40,935 bases of DNA from Bacillota bacterium (GCA_023411215.1 JAEYOY010000034.1:1-40935), one strand, 5' to 3'; shown: positions 15,546 to 24,203, counted from the stretch's first letter. Notes: generated from the sequence alone by a model not told the origin. Made by a program: numbers and translations.

Positions 15546-16718
15546 ATGGATGATAATTCATTTGATCAATTAATCAAAATTACAGAGTATCAAGTGTTAG
15601 GCTCGTTACCGGATCCATTCCTGTTTGAGGATGGAACGCGCGTTAAAACACAAGAGGATTGGCAGAAGCGTCGCCAAGAAATATATCGTACTGCTATTGA
15701 ACTGCCGTACGGAAAGCAACCCCCAGCGCCGGAATTTTTGGAGATTGAGCCACTAAATCTAAGCGCAACCACCCATTCCTATCGTCTGATCACCGGACCT
15801 CGTTCTCATCCTGTTAGTTTTACCATGACCGTCAAATTTCCGGAAGATAAAGGTCAATATCCAGCCGTAATTGATGGCGATCTTTGCTGGAATTATGCCT
15901 TTGATAAGGAATTTATACAAACATTTACGAAGAACAATATTATTCTTGTTCTTTTTAATCGAACCGAATTGGCATCGGATGTAGCTGAAGTGGGCCGGAA
16001 ATCGCCCCTTTATCAAGCATACCCAGATTACTCCTTTGGAGCCATAGGAGCATGGGCATGGGGGTATTCTCGCTGTGTTGATGCTTTGGAGAAGCTTGGT
16101 TTTGCGGATATGTCCTGTATCGCCTTTACCGGACATTCTCGAGGTGGGAAGACAGCCTTGCTAGCGGGCGTCCTTGATTCTCGTGCTGCTATTGTCAACC
16201 CAAATGATTCCGGTGCAGGTGGTTGCGGATGCTTTCGCGTACGCATGAATGCAATCAATGAAGCCGGTGAAGAACAAAGAAATGAGAACCTTAACGATTT
16301 GAACCAACAATTCCACTATTGGTTTTCTCCCGAGTTAGCTGATTATTCCGACCGGGAAGATGAACTACCCTTTGACCAACATTATCTCAAGGCTATGGTT
16401 TCACCGCGAGTTTTACTAGAAACCAATGCTGCAAGTGATATATGGGCTAATCCAATGGGTACTTGGCAGACGACCATGGCGGCAAAGGAGGTTTATCAAT
16501 TCTTAGACGCACCGGATAATTACTATTGGCATTATCGCAAGGGTTATCACTTCCACAAAATAGAGGATATTCAGTTGCTGGTAGACATCATTCGGCATTA
16601 TAAGGATGGAACGCCGATATCAAACGATTATTTTCAAACTCCGTTTCCCGAACCGGAACGCATCTTTCCTTGGCGTTGTCCGAAACCATCGCATACCGGA
16701 TCAGCAGATATTACATAA
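15546..16718 (+). CDS. Cytoplasmic alpha/beta hydrolase resembling CE15 glucuronoyl esterases
   Basis: This 390-residue hydrolase has the nucleophile elbow GHSRGGKTA with Ser198; the Arg and Lys after it are typical of carbohydrate esterase family 15 (G-C-S-R-x-G-K). A loop NPNDSGAGG (acid candidate Asp221), the segment TNAASDIWANPMGTWQTTMAAKEVY, and histidines at 335 and 337 (GYHFHKIE) complete a CE15-like layout. There is no signal peptide, so it should act in the cytoplasm on an imported ester, unlike secreted glucuronoyl esterases. AGAGGTG precedes the ATG. It is the last gene of the IolG-like operon, 139 bases after the DUF1667 gene. Other esterase or acylhydrolase activities remain possible. 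Confidence 0.75.
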   Translation: MDDNSFDQLIKITEYQVLGSLPDPFLFEDGTRVKTQEDWQKRRQEIYRTAIELPYGKQPPAPEFLEIEPLNLSATTHSYRLITGPRSHPVSFTMTVKFPEDKGQYPAVIDGDLCWNYAFDKEFIQTFTKNNIILVLFNRTELASDVAEVGRKSPLYQAYPDYSFGAIGAWAWGYSRCVDALEKLGFADMSCIAFTGHSRGGKTALLAGVLDSRAAIVNPNDSGAGGCGCFRVRMNAINEAGEEQRNENLNDLNQQFHYWFSPELADYSDREDELPFDQHYLKAMVSPRVLLETNAASDIWANPMGTWQTTMAAKEVYQFLDAPDNYYWHYRKGYHFHKIEDIQLLVDIIRHYKDGTPISNDYFQTPFPEPERIFPWRCPKPSHTGSADIT

Positions 16719-16724
16719 TAAAAA

Positions 16725-16789
16725 TAACAGCATCCCATACCAACAATCTAACCTCACTGAAAGAGATTATCTGGTATGGGATGCTGTTA
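16725..16789 (-). terminator. Terminator between converging hydrolase and yaaA genes
   Basis: Arms 16725-16741 and 16773-16789 form a perfect 17-bp stem (TAACAGCATCCC half). An inner AATCT/AGATT stem lies in the 31-base loop. On the minus strand it is followed by a T-rich tail (TTTTTATTAT), so it mainly ends the yaaA unit; the plus-strand side has no T-tract. Confidence 0.8.
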
Positions 16790-16823
16790 CTCTTAGATAA
16801 TCAATTTATTCCAACCAATCATT

Positions 16824-17564
16824 TCACGTTACGAATACATATTTATCTTCCATGGAAAGCTCCTTGGAATAGGCAAATCCCAGCTCATGGAACTCCTTGA
16901 TGCCATTCAGCTCAGTAATGCTATGCTCTGCCATAAACCGCACCATTTCTCCGCGAGCCATCTTCGCCTTTGTTCCCTTTTGCTTCACTTTCCCTTCCAC
17001 TAGCTCACCAAACTCGATCGTAATAAATCGATCCCTCGGTGTAATAAATTTCTCGATGCATTGCGAGTATTCATTCGAAGCCAGGTTAATGATTATCCTG
17101 TCATCATCCACTAGACTCTGATACAACCGGTCTCCCCAGAAATCATACAAATCTTTAAAGCCCTTCACGGATAGCTTTGCCTGCATTTCTAGTCGATACG
17201 GCGTTACTCCATCAAAGGGCTTTAATATTCCATAGAAGCCTGACAAAATGCGCAAATGATCTGCTATGTAGGAAAGTGCCTCTGTTGTAAACACTTCCGG
17301 CGCAATATGCTGATACTGTAACCCCTCGTAGGCTATTACTGCTGGCGTCAACCTATGCATCAAATCCATATCCTTGAAGCGCTTATCGTTTAACTCTGCT
17401 AATTTGTCATTGCATTTCCAGAGTGCTTTTGTCTCAGACAAGGATAAGGACTGAATTTCATGCATCAAAATTATAGTATCTTCAATAAACCCAGGTACTC
17501 CAGTAACCTCAAAGGAGTCTATATTCACGTTCATCTTCTTTGCCGGAGATATGATTATCTTCAT
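16824..17564 (-). CDS. yaaA: Peroxide stress protein YaaA (DUF328)
   Basis: This 246-residue protein matches the YaaA family over its whole length. Diagnostic motifs are MKIIISPAKKM at the N-terminus, ILSGFYGILKPFDGVTPYRLEM in the middle, IINLASNEYS, and the C-terminal VRFMAEHSITELNGIKEF. In E. coli YaaA lowers free intracellular iron during hydrogen peroxide stress and binds DNA; a similar cytoplasmic role is expected. It follows the bcp-type peroxiredoxin gene after 3 bases, so the two form an operon devoted to peroxide defence, which is sensible for an anaerobe. Confidence 0.93.
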   Translation of the reverse strand: MKIIISPAKKMNVNIDSFEVTGVPGFIEDTIILMHEIQSLSLSETKALWKCNDKLAELNDKRFKDMDLMHRLTPAVIAYEGLQYQHIAPEVFTTEALSYIADHLRILSGFYGILKPFDGVTPYRLEMQAKLSVKGFKDLYDFWGDRLYQSLVDDDRIIINLASNEYSQCIEKFITPRDRFITIEFGELVEGKVKQKGTKAKMARGEMVRFMAEHSITELNGIKEFHELGFAYSKELSMEDKYVFVT

Positions 17565-17567
17565 GTC

Positions 17568-18020
17568 CTATAACTCCTCCAGCATCTGTGCCGGATTCTC
17601 TTCTGCCTTCACCTTACCGAAGGCTTTTACTATCATCCCTTCTTCATCAATCAGATATGTCGTCCGAACCACTCCCATGCCAACCTTACCATAATTCATT
17701 TTTTCCTGCCACACATCATATGCCCGAATACAAGTCAGTTCCTTATCCGAAAGCAATGTAAATGGAAGTCCATACTTTTCTTCAAACTTTTTATGAGATG
17801 CCACGCTGTCCTTACTCACCCCAAGAACCACAGCTCCCTTTTCCTGAAACTTCGGATATAACTCTCCGAAGTTGCATGCCTGCTTGGTACACCCCGGAGT
17901 ATTATCCTTTGGATAGAAATATAGAATAACCTTCTTACCCTTGTACTCCTCCAACGTATGTATCTGTCCATTCTGATCTAACATCGAAAATGTTGGTGCT
18001 TTTACTCCTATCTCTAGCAT
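17568..18020 (-). CDS. bcp: Thiol peroxidase of the BCP/PrxQ type
   Basis: This 150-residue peroxiredoxin reduces hydrogen peroxide and organic hydroperoxides using thioredoxin. The peroxidatic cysteine lies in FYPKDNTPGCTKQACNF at Cys44. The resolving cysteine Cys49 is present four residues later, as in E. coli Bcp (atypical 2-Cys). The protein is full length and cytoplasmic, with no signal peptide. A strong site AGGAGG lies just before the ATG. It is the first gene of a two-gene unit with yaaA and is insulated on its upstream side by a hairpin terminator. Confidence 0.94.
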   Translation of the reverse strand: MLEIGVKAPTFSMLDQNGQIHTLEEYKGKKVILYFYPKDNTPGCTKQACNFGELYPKFQEKGAVVLGVSKDSVASHKKFEEKYGLPFTLLSDKELTCIRAYDVWQEKMNYGKVGMGVVRTTYLIDEEGMIVKAFGKVKAEENPAQMLEEL

Positions 18021-18042
18021 TGTCTGACCTCCTATAAAATTC

Positions 18043-18064
18043 CCCCAAACCTAGGGTTTAGGGG
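18043..18064 (-). terminator. Terminator after the BFD-like gene
   Basis: CCCC-AAACC-TAG-GGTTT-AGGGG forms a compact stem with one mismatch and a tiny loop, followed on the minus strand by AATTTTAT. It lies 42 bases beyond the BFD-like stop and just before the bcp start. Confidence 0.65.
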
Positions 18065-18106
18065 ATCAAAACATACAAATAATTTAGTTGAAAATATTGC
18101 GTTTAT

Positions 18107-18451
18107 TTACCTACCTAGATCAATAACGTTTTGGATGAGACCCTTACATTTTCCACATGCCTCGCCGGTTTCTTCATTTACACCTGTTCCGGCACCTGTT
18201 ATCTCTCCAACCTTTTCCACTGTATCAGCACCATTTTTAACTGCATTTACTACTGCTTCTAGAGAAACCTTCTTGCACCCACAAACAGAAGAAAGTATAG
18301 CGTTTAATTCACTTTTACATCCTTCACATTCCGTACATACTCCTGTATGTTCAACTAATTCATCTACTGTTCTTGCACCGGAAATCATCGCTTTTCTGAT
18401 TGTTAGATAATCAACGTCGTTTTTTGTACATATTATCCTATTTTGTGCCAT
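18107..18451 (-). CDS. Tandem BFD-like [2Fe-2S]-binding protein
   Basis: This 114-residue protein contains two related halves. The first, residues 12-50, reads VDYLTIRKAMISGARTVDEL and then VCTECEGCKSELNAIL. The second, from about residue 60, reads VSLEAVVNAVKNGADTVEKV and then ACGKCKGLIQNVI. Both follow the bacterioferritin-associated ferredoxin (BFD/NifU-mid) pattern with Cys-x2-Cys pairs; CT near residue 8 and CGC near 57 may supply the other ligands. It probably carries an iron-sulfur cluster and acts as a small electron carrier. It is monocistronic, with its own extended -10 promoter and a terminator. The second half has an insertion of about 8 residues before its cysteine pair. Confidence 0.75.
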   Translation of the reverse strand: MAQNRIICTKNDVDYLTIRKAMISGARTVDELVEHTGVCTECEGCKSELNAILSSVCGCKKVSLEAVVNAVKNGADTVEKVGEITGAGTGVNEETGEACGKCKGLIQNVIDLGR

Positions 18452-18488
18452 ATTATTATGTCTCCTTCATTTGAATATTTACTTATCA

Positions 18489-18497
18489 AGTATAACA
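18489..18497 (-). promoter_or_regulatory. Extended -10 promoter of the BFD-like gene
   Basis: TGT-TATACT on the minus strand (complement 18489-18497) lies about 38 bases before the start codon. The -35 region is weak, which an extended -10 element tolerates. Confidence 0.5.
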
Positions 18498-18621
18498 TAA
18501 AAATATCGTTATTGCTAACCGGAAATCAATGATTTCGATACGTATCCATAAATGCACTCTTTCCAGAGTTCAATTTCATGAAATACTACTCCTTATTCTG
18601 TTCTTCCATATCTGAAACTTT

Positions 18622-20250
18622 TTATATTTCTTCACTCAGATTCGTATTTCTGACCTTGTCTCTCACAGAAAGGACCAAGTTGGGAGATACCGATACTTCA
18701 TCCAATCCCATTCTGAGAAATTCTTCTATGAGTGTGGTATCCGCGCCAAGTTCACCACAAATTCCTACCCAGCAGCCGCCTTTATGTCCATTGTCAATAA
18801 CCATCTTTATCATTCTGAGCACGGCAGGATGATGCGCATCATAAATATGATCCAGTTTCGGATTCTGCCTATCTATTGCTAAGGTATATTGTGTTAAATC
18901 ATTGGTTCCTATACTAAAGAAATCCACTTCCTTTGCCAGTAAATCACTTATCATGACGGCTGCCGGAGTTTCAATCATAACGCCTTGTTCTACATCCTGA
19001 AACGGTATTCCTTGCATGGTAAGTTCATCTTTTACTGATTGTACAATTTCTTTAATCTTCTTCACTTCGTCAATCGATATAATCATAGGATACATAATTG
19101 CTACCGTACCATATATGCTTGCACGATAAATGGCCCGAAGCTGCGTTCTAAAGATGTCCGGTTGGCTTAAGCAAATACGAATTGCCCTATAACCCAGAGC
19201 CGGGTTTTCTTCCTTCTCAAGGCCAAAATAATCTACCTGTTTATCAGCTCCGATATCTAGTGTACGAATAATTACTTTTTTCCCCGCCATAGTTTCCAAT
19301 ACTGTTTTATAGGTTTGATACTGCTCTTCCTCAGTAGGAAAGGTGTTTTTCTCCAGATATAAAAATTCACTACGAAATAGTCCGATTCCTCCAGCATCAT
19401 TTTGAAGTGCGGCAGCTACATCAGAGGCATTACCGATATTGGCATAAATATCGATTTTTTTTCCATCCATAGTCACATTTTCTTTACCCTTTAGCTCCAG
19501 CTGAAGTTTCTTTTTGTAAAGATAGTGTTGCTGCTTTTCTATCATACTATTGGTAATCTCTACCGTAGGTTCTATGATAAAGCTTCCTTCATAGCCATCT
19601 ACGATTGCAGCTTTACCATCACAACTTTCATTATAGTCCACACCAATCAAAGCCGGAATATTCATCATCCTTGCTAAAATTGCCGTATGGGAATTCGTGG
19701 AGCCTTTCCTGGTCACAAATGCCAGCACTTTTGTCTTATCAAGCTGCAATGTCTCACTTGGTGCCAAATCATCTGCTACCAGTATATACGGTTCATCCGA
19801 CTGTAACCAGGTATCTCCGTTTCCCTGCAGGATCTTTATCAAACGGTTGGATATGTCTTTTACATCCGCGGCTCGTTCCTTTAGATAATCATCATCCATA
19901 GAAGAAAACATTTCCGCAAAATTATCTCCTGCAGAGGCTACTGCATATTCTGCATTTATTTCTTCATTCGTTATCATATGAATCACAGAATCCACATAAT
20001 CCTGATCATCCAGCATCATCTGGTGAACCTCAAAAATCATGGCATTCTGCTCTCCAACTTCAATCACCGCTTTTTCATATAAACCCTGCAGTTCTTCTTT
20101 AGCCTTTTCTCTCGCCACATTCATGCGTAATATTTCTGCATTCACATCTGTTATATGATTTCTGCGTACTTTACCTTCATTTTTACGAAATATAAGTGCT
20201 TTTCCTATTGCTATCCCGCCAAAAACGCTCTTTCCATTATATTTTTGCAT
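18622..20250 (-). CDS. ptsI: PTS enzyme I (phosphoenolpyruvate-protein phosphotransferase)
   Basis: This 542-residue cytoplasmic enzyme takes phosphate from phosphoenolpyruvate and passes it to HPr. The active-site His188 lies in GSTNSHTAILARMMNIPALIG. The PEP-binding barrel shows GGIGLFRSEFLYL, TLDIGADK, NPALGYRAIRICL and the C-terminal VDFFSIGTNDLTQY and GICGELG. The start at 20250 is preceded by GGAGGACAAAAC; the frame is open 18 codons further upstream but without a ribosome-binding site. It follows ptsH by 95 bases on the same strand, and ptsG and glcT lie further upstream. Length and motifs are normal. Confidence 0.95.
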   Translation of the reverse strand: MQKYNGKSVFGGIAIGKALIFRKNEGKVRRNHITDVNAEILRMNVAREKAKEELQGLYEKAVIEVGEQNAMIFEVHQMMLDDQDYVDSVIHMITNEEINAEYAVASAGDNFAEMFSSMDDDYLKERAADVKDISNRLIKILQGNGDTWLQSDEPYILVADDLAPSETLQLDKTKVLAFVTRKGSTNSHTAILARMMNIPALIGVDYNESCDGKAAIVDGYEGSFIIEPTVEITNSMIEKQQHYLYKKKLQLELKGKENVTMDGKKIDIYANIGNASDVAAALQNDAGGIGLFRSEFLYLEKNTFPTEEEQYQTYKTVLETMAGKKVIIRTLDIGADKQVDYFGLEKEENPALGYRAIRICLSQPDIFRTQLRAIYRASIYGTVAIMYPMIISIDEVKKIKEIVQSVKDELTMQGIPFQDVEQGVMIETPAAVMISDLLAKEVDFFSIGTNDLTQYTLAIDRQNPKLDHIYDAHHPAVLRMIKMVIDNGHKGGCWVGICGELGADTTLIEEFLRMGLDEVSVSPNLVLSVRDKVRNTNLSEEI

Positions 20251-20345
20251 GTTTTGTCCTCCAAGTTCTGAGAATAAGTGCTTGCATTCATTCTCAGAAC
20301 GCAAACCTTCGCATAAAGCAGCTTTGCTTCACACTTTGCAGACTA

Positions 20346-20603
20346 TTACAAATTTTCTTTGATAAATCCCTCAAGTACAGTTAAGGCTTCGTCTTCATCT
20401 TCACCGCTAACTTCAATCGTTATTGTGTCTCCCAGCTTCGCTCCCAGGCTCATAATTGCGAAGATCTTTTTTGCATCCGCTTTTTTACTATCTTTCATTA
20501 CGGTAATATTTGATTGAAATGCACTTGCTTTCTTCACTAAAAGTCCCGCCGGTCTGGCATGAATTCCCATCTCATCTTTGATTATATAACTAAATTCCTT
20601 CAT
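20346..20603 (-). CDS. ptsH: PTS phosphocarrier protein HPr, with Lys at position 46
   Basis: This 85-residue HPr carries phosphate from enzyme I to IIA domains. The active-site His15 and its setting, MGIHARPAG, are intact. When numbered against Bacillus subtilis HPr without gaps, position 46 is Lys (AKKIFAIMSLG), not the Ser phosphorylated by HPr kinase. The MSLG turn after it is conserved, so the alignment is firm. This HPr should work in sugar transport but should not be switched by Ser46 phosphorylation, nor act as a P-Ser-HPr corepressor in the usual way. It lies between ptsG and ptsI. Confidence 0.94.
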   Translation of the reverse strand: MKEFSYIIKDEMGIHARPAGLLVKKASAFQSNITVMKDSKKADAKKIFAIMSLGAKLGDTITIEVSGEDEDEALTVLEGFIKENL

Positions 20604-20726
20604 TTTATACCCATACCTTTCTATTTATGATGTCCTATTCACTAAATGAATAGACCATATCCGTAATACTTCCTTCTATTTTTTGAATTTATAATTAATC
20701 CACTCATCTCTTTTATTGTAACAGAT

Positions 20727-22862
20727 CTATTTCACAATGAATATTTTTTCTTCTGCCTTTATAGGACCTTTTTTCAGAAGCCCAAATTCCGTAAATTCAT
20801 CCGTATTGGTAATAATAACAGGAGTCACTGCGCGGTACCCCGAATCCGTTATCGCCTTAATGTCAACATAACCGATGACATCCCCCCTCTTTAAAACATC
20901 ACCCTCATGTACTTTAATATCATAACCCTTTCCGTTAAGCTGAACCGTATCTATGCCAATATGAATCAGCAATTGTATCTTGCCGGAGCTTAATCCAATG
21001 GCATGTTTGGTATCAAAAATCGTTTCCACCTTACAATCAAAGGGTGCCACAATTTTGCTATCTGCCGGATCGATTGCGAAGCCTTTACCTAACATTTCCT
21101 CGGAAAAAACGCCATCTCCGATTTCTGATAATTCCATTACATTACCACTGAATGGAGCATAGATAATTGCTTCCTGCATCCCCTCGTTTTCCCGCTTTAC
21201 TATTGGTTCTTTACCTACACTCCTTAACTTTGTAGGCTCTGTACCTTTTTCTTCTAAAGCAACACCATCTGTCGCCAGATAATCCTCGAGATTTGATTTA
21301 ATAATGGTCACTCTTGGTCCGTAAATCACCTGAACTCCTGTTCCTTTTTGGACTACTCCTGCAGCTCCCGTTGATTTTAATATGTCATTGTTTACTTTAT
21401 CACCGTCAATTACCGTAATTCTTAACCGGGTTGCGCAACAATCAACATCACTGATATTTGCCTTTCCTCCAAGGCCTTTTGTAATGGCTGCTGACAGGCC
21501 ATCTCCTTCCTTGACACTGCTATCTTTTTCTGCATTTTTCTTCTTTTCATAATCAGCTCGCGTATATAGCTTAGTTTCCTCGCTGTCTGCTTCTCTACCC
21601 GGCGTCTTCAAATTCAATTTCTTAATCAAGAAGCTAAAGAGTAGATAATATACTGCGAAATAAACTATTCCAATCGGAATGATAAGAAGCCACGAGGTCT
21701 TACTGTTCCCCTGTAAGATACCAAACATAAATAGATCTATGAACCCGCCTGAAAAGGTTAATCCAACTGCAATATTCAGAGCTTGTGCTATGGCATATGC
21801 GAGTCCGGCCAAAATTGCATTAATTCCAAACAGAAGCGGAGCTACGAAAAGAAAGGAAAATTCAATTGGTTCGGTAATACCAGTCATAATGGAAGTGATT
21901 GCCGCGGAGAATAATAAGCCGTACACCTCTTTTCTCTTCTCAGGGCGTGCATTGCGATACATAGCCAATGCAGCTCCCGGCAAGCCGAAGATATATATAA
22001 TAAATTCACCCGTAAAGAATCTTGTAGCTAACGTAGAAAAATGTGTTGTTGCCGGATCAGAGAGCTGTGCGAAGAAAATGTTCTGAGCACCAACTATACT
22101 ATTACCGGCAATCTCCATTGTACCACCAATTGCTGTCTGCCAAAATGGCATATAAAATACATGATGTAAACCAAATGGAATTAATAGTCTCTTAATCATA
22201 CCATAAAAGAATGTTCCGATCACTCCTGCGCTTTGTACAAATCCTCCCAAAGCATTGATACCAGTCTGTACCGGCTGCCATAAATAAAACATTAAAATAC
22301 CTACAAAGGTGAACACTACCGTACTGATAATAGGAACAAATCTGGTTCCTTGGAAAAATGCGAAGGCTGCCGGCAATTCAATCTTATAAAATCGGTTATG
22401 CAATGCAGCTACACCAAGACCAACGATAATACCACCGAATGCACCCATCTGTAACGAGGTCATCCCCAGAACAGTACCTGTGGCTCCACTCAAAAATGCT
22501 TCCGGACCACCGTATATCGTAATCATACCACTGATAGCAGAATGCATAACAAAAAATGCGATCATAGAGGCTAACGCTGCTACCTCTTTTTCCTTCTTCG
22601 CCATACCTATTGCTACTCCAACTGCAAAGATCAGTGGCAGGTTGTCGAATATAACACTTCCGCATTTACTCATAATGGTTAAGATATTGTAAATTATCGT
22701 ACCTGGCCCCATGAACCCTAATAGATTATAGGTTGCAAGCGTTGTTTCGTTTGTAAAAGAGCTTCCTAACCCAAGAAGAAGTCCCGCTACAGGCAGCACC
22801 GCTACCGGCAGCATAAAAGAACGTCCTACTCTTTGCAATACACTAAAAATTTTGTCTTTCAT
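20727..22862 (-). CDS. ptsG: Glucose-type PTS permease, fused IIC-IIB-IIA
   Basis: This 711-residue membrane permease transports and phosphorylates glucose or a close relative (N-acetylglucosamine is the main alternative). The IIC domain (about residues 1-390) has ten or so hydrophobic segments and FFQGTRFVPIIS. The IIB domain (about 435-515) carries the phosphocysteine in DVDCCATRLR. The IIA domain (about 550-711) has GKGFAIDP, KHAIGL and the phosphohistidine in LLIHIGIDTVQL. The start at 22862 follows GAGGAGGATAACA. An antitermination-type leader precedes it and the antiterminator gene lies just upstream, matching the B. subtilis glcT-ptsG layout; ptsH and ptsI follow. Confidence 0.9.
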   Translation of the reverse strand: MKDKIFSVLQRVGRSFMLPVAVLPVAGLLLGLGSSFTNETTLATYNLLGFMGPGTIIYNILTIMSKCGSVIFDNLPLIFAVGVAIGMAKKEKEVAALASMIAFFVMHSAISGMITIYGGPEAFLSGATGTVLGMTSLQMGAFGGIIVGLGVAALHNRFYKIELPAAFAFFQGTRFVPIISTVVFTFVGILMFYLWQPVQTGINALGGFVQSAGVIGTFFYGMIKRLLIPFGLHHVFYMPFWQTAIGGTMEIAGNSIVGAQNIFFAQLSDPATTHFSTLATRFFTGEFIIYIFGLPGAALAMYRNARPEKRKEVYGLLFSAAITSIMTGITEPIEFSFLFVAPLLFGINAILAGLAYAIAQALNIAVGLTFSGGFIDLFMFGILQGNSKTSWLLIIPIGIVYFAVYYLLFSFLIKKLNLKTPGREADSEETKLYTRADYEKKKNAEKDSSVKEGDGLSAAITKGLGGKANISDVDCCATRLRITVIDGDKVNNDILKSTGAAGVVQKGTGVQVIYGPRVTIIKSNLEDYLATDGVALEEKGTEPTKLRSVGKEPIVKRENEGMQEAIIYAPFSGNVMELSEIGDGVFSEEMLGKGFAIDPADSKIVAPFDCKVETIFDTKHAIGLSSGKIQLLIHIGIDTVQLNGKGYDIKVHEGDVLKRGDVIGYVDIKAITDSGYRAVTPVIITNTDEFTEFGLLKKGPIKAEEKIFIVK

Positions 22863-22927
22863 TGTTATCCTCCTCAAACACAATTAATATTTTATTTATT
22901 CCACTGAATTATTGATAATATTACGAA

Positions 22928-23031
22928 ACAAAAAAGACCGCCAACAAAAATACATACTTATCTGCATTAAAATAAGTATAAATCTGTTTGCGGTCTTGCC
23001 CCGAACGATCGAACGAACGCTTTGCGAACAT
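22928..23031 (-). promoter_or_regulatory. Leader terminator of ptsG with candidate RAT antiterminator
   Basis: Arms 22985-22997 and 22934-22946 form a 13-bp stem with one mismatch (AAGACCGC core), followed on the minus strand by TTTTTT. Inside the loop ATACTTAT and ATAAGTAT pair perfectly. The upstream arm overlaps GGCAAGACC, which resembles the 3' half of a RAT site for BglG/GlcT proteins. A 5' half is less clear (AGAATGTT) and the loop between is longer than usual. Confidence 0.65.
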
Positions 23032-23156
23032 TCTATCGTTATAAATCAACTTAACAAGTCATTTCATCATGGCATAAATAAGGGTCACAAGCCAAATATT
23101 CATTTTATTATTCTTTTCCAACTCATGCTTACTGCGTAACTTAGGTTTGATATCTT

Positions 23157-24008
23157 CTAATCTTTTCTATTCATCAGTTTTCCCAAATGTGTCATTAGGA
23201 AAAACATTTCTTCGTTCGACAGAAGATGTCCAAAATTCCCTTGAATATAACTTTGGATTCGTTTCGCACACAAGAAATCCTTTGGATATTTTTCCTGTAC
23301 CAGATTACGAATCATTCTAGTAAAATCGCTGTCATTCTCCTGCATTGTCTGGTTCTTAAAAATCCGCTGACCTAAAAATTTCAGATGAGTGATAAATCTT
23401 CCATAATCCAAAGAATCCTGATTAAGTGTAATTTTATAATGCCCTTCAATGATATCAATAATTCCTTGAATCATCTTGGTAATGCTTAACATATCACCCA
23501 TTCCTGTTTCCAGTTCGGCATTTACAATGTGTAGCGCGATAAACCCCGCCTCATCTTCGGATAACAGGGTCCCCAGCTTGTCATTGACCAAGGCAATCGC
23601 CAGCTTTCCTTGTTCATATTCCGCAGGATAAAAATTTTTTATTTCCCATAGCATCTCATTCTTATATTCTAATCCAGTCTTTTTTCTCTCTATTGCAAAA
23701 CAGATATGGTCTGTCAGTGTGATATAGATATTCTGACTGAGTCTTTTTCCTAGATTCAACTGAGCATTTTCTATAATTTGAGTGCAGACTGTAATATAAT
23801 CCAAAGGCATGCTTTCAACCAGATCAGTCAAATGATTGATTTGTTTCGAAGTATCCATTCGGTATATTTTTTCAACCTTATCTTCTGGGATGATATCACC
23901 CTGGGACTTATTGAAGCCGATGCCAAGACCTCTAATAATTATTTCCTTATCATCTTTATCTTTTGATATTACAAAGTTATTACCAATGACACGAATAATC
24001 TTATACAC
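23157..24008 (-). CDS. glcT: BglG/LicT-family transcription antiterminator, GlcT-like
   Basis: This 283-residue RNA-binding regulator prevents termination in PTS gene leaders. The N-terminal co-antiterminator domain (about residues 1-55) begins YKIIRVIGNNFVISKDKDD. Two PTS regulation domains follow. The regulatory histidines appear in LTDHICFAIERKK and FIALHIVNAE (PRD1) and in FITHLKFLGQR and FLMTHLGKLM (PRD2), so all four candidate phosphorylation sites are present. The start codon is GTG at 24008 behind GGAGGTGG. It lies upstream of ptsG, the likely target. A RAT site and terminator in its own leader suggest autogenous control. Confidence 0.9.
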   Translation of the reverse strand: MYKIIRVIGNNFVISKDKDDKEIIIRGLGIGFNKSQGDIIPEDKVEKIYRMDTSKQINHLTDLVESMPLDYITVCTQIIENAQLNLGKRLSQNIYITLTDHICFAIERKKTGLEYKNEMLWEIKNFYPAEYEQGKLAIALVNDKLGTLLSEDEAGFIALHIVNAELETGMGDMLSITKMIQGIIDIIEGHYKITLNQDSLDYGRFITHLKFLGQRIFKNQTMQENDSDFTRMIRNLVQEKYPKDFLCAKRIQSYIQGNFGHLLSNEEMFFLMTHLGKLMNRKD

Positions 24009-24145
24009 AGCCCACCTCCACTAAGCCGCATTACTATAATAATAAGATATATTTTCTACTTTAATTACATCTTTCGTAACGATTTTTGCTATTAAGTAAA
24101 TACTACTAACACGCGACGATATCAATGGTTTATTACCTGACAAGT

Positions 24146-24203
24146 AAAAAAATAGACCTACATTGTTAATCCATATCAAATAGATTATCCACAATGAGGG
24201 TCC
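24146..24203 (-). terminator. Leader terminator of glcT
   Basis: Arms 24191-24203 and 24154-24166 pair over 13 positions with two mismatches (CATTGT/ACAATG core), followed on the minus strand by TTTTTTT. The upstream arm shares the bases GGACC with the RAT motif, so the two structures exclude each other. Confidence 0.75.
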
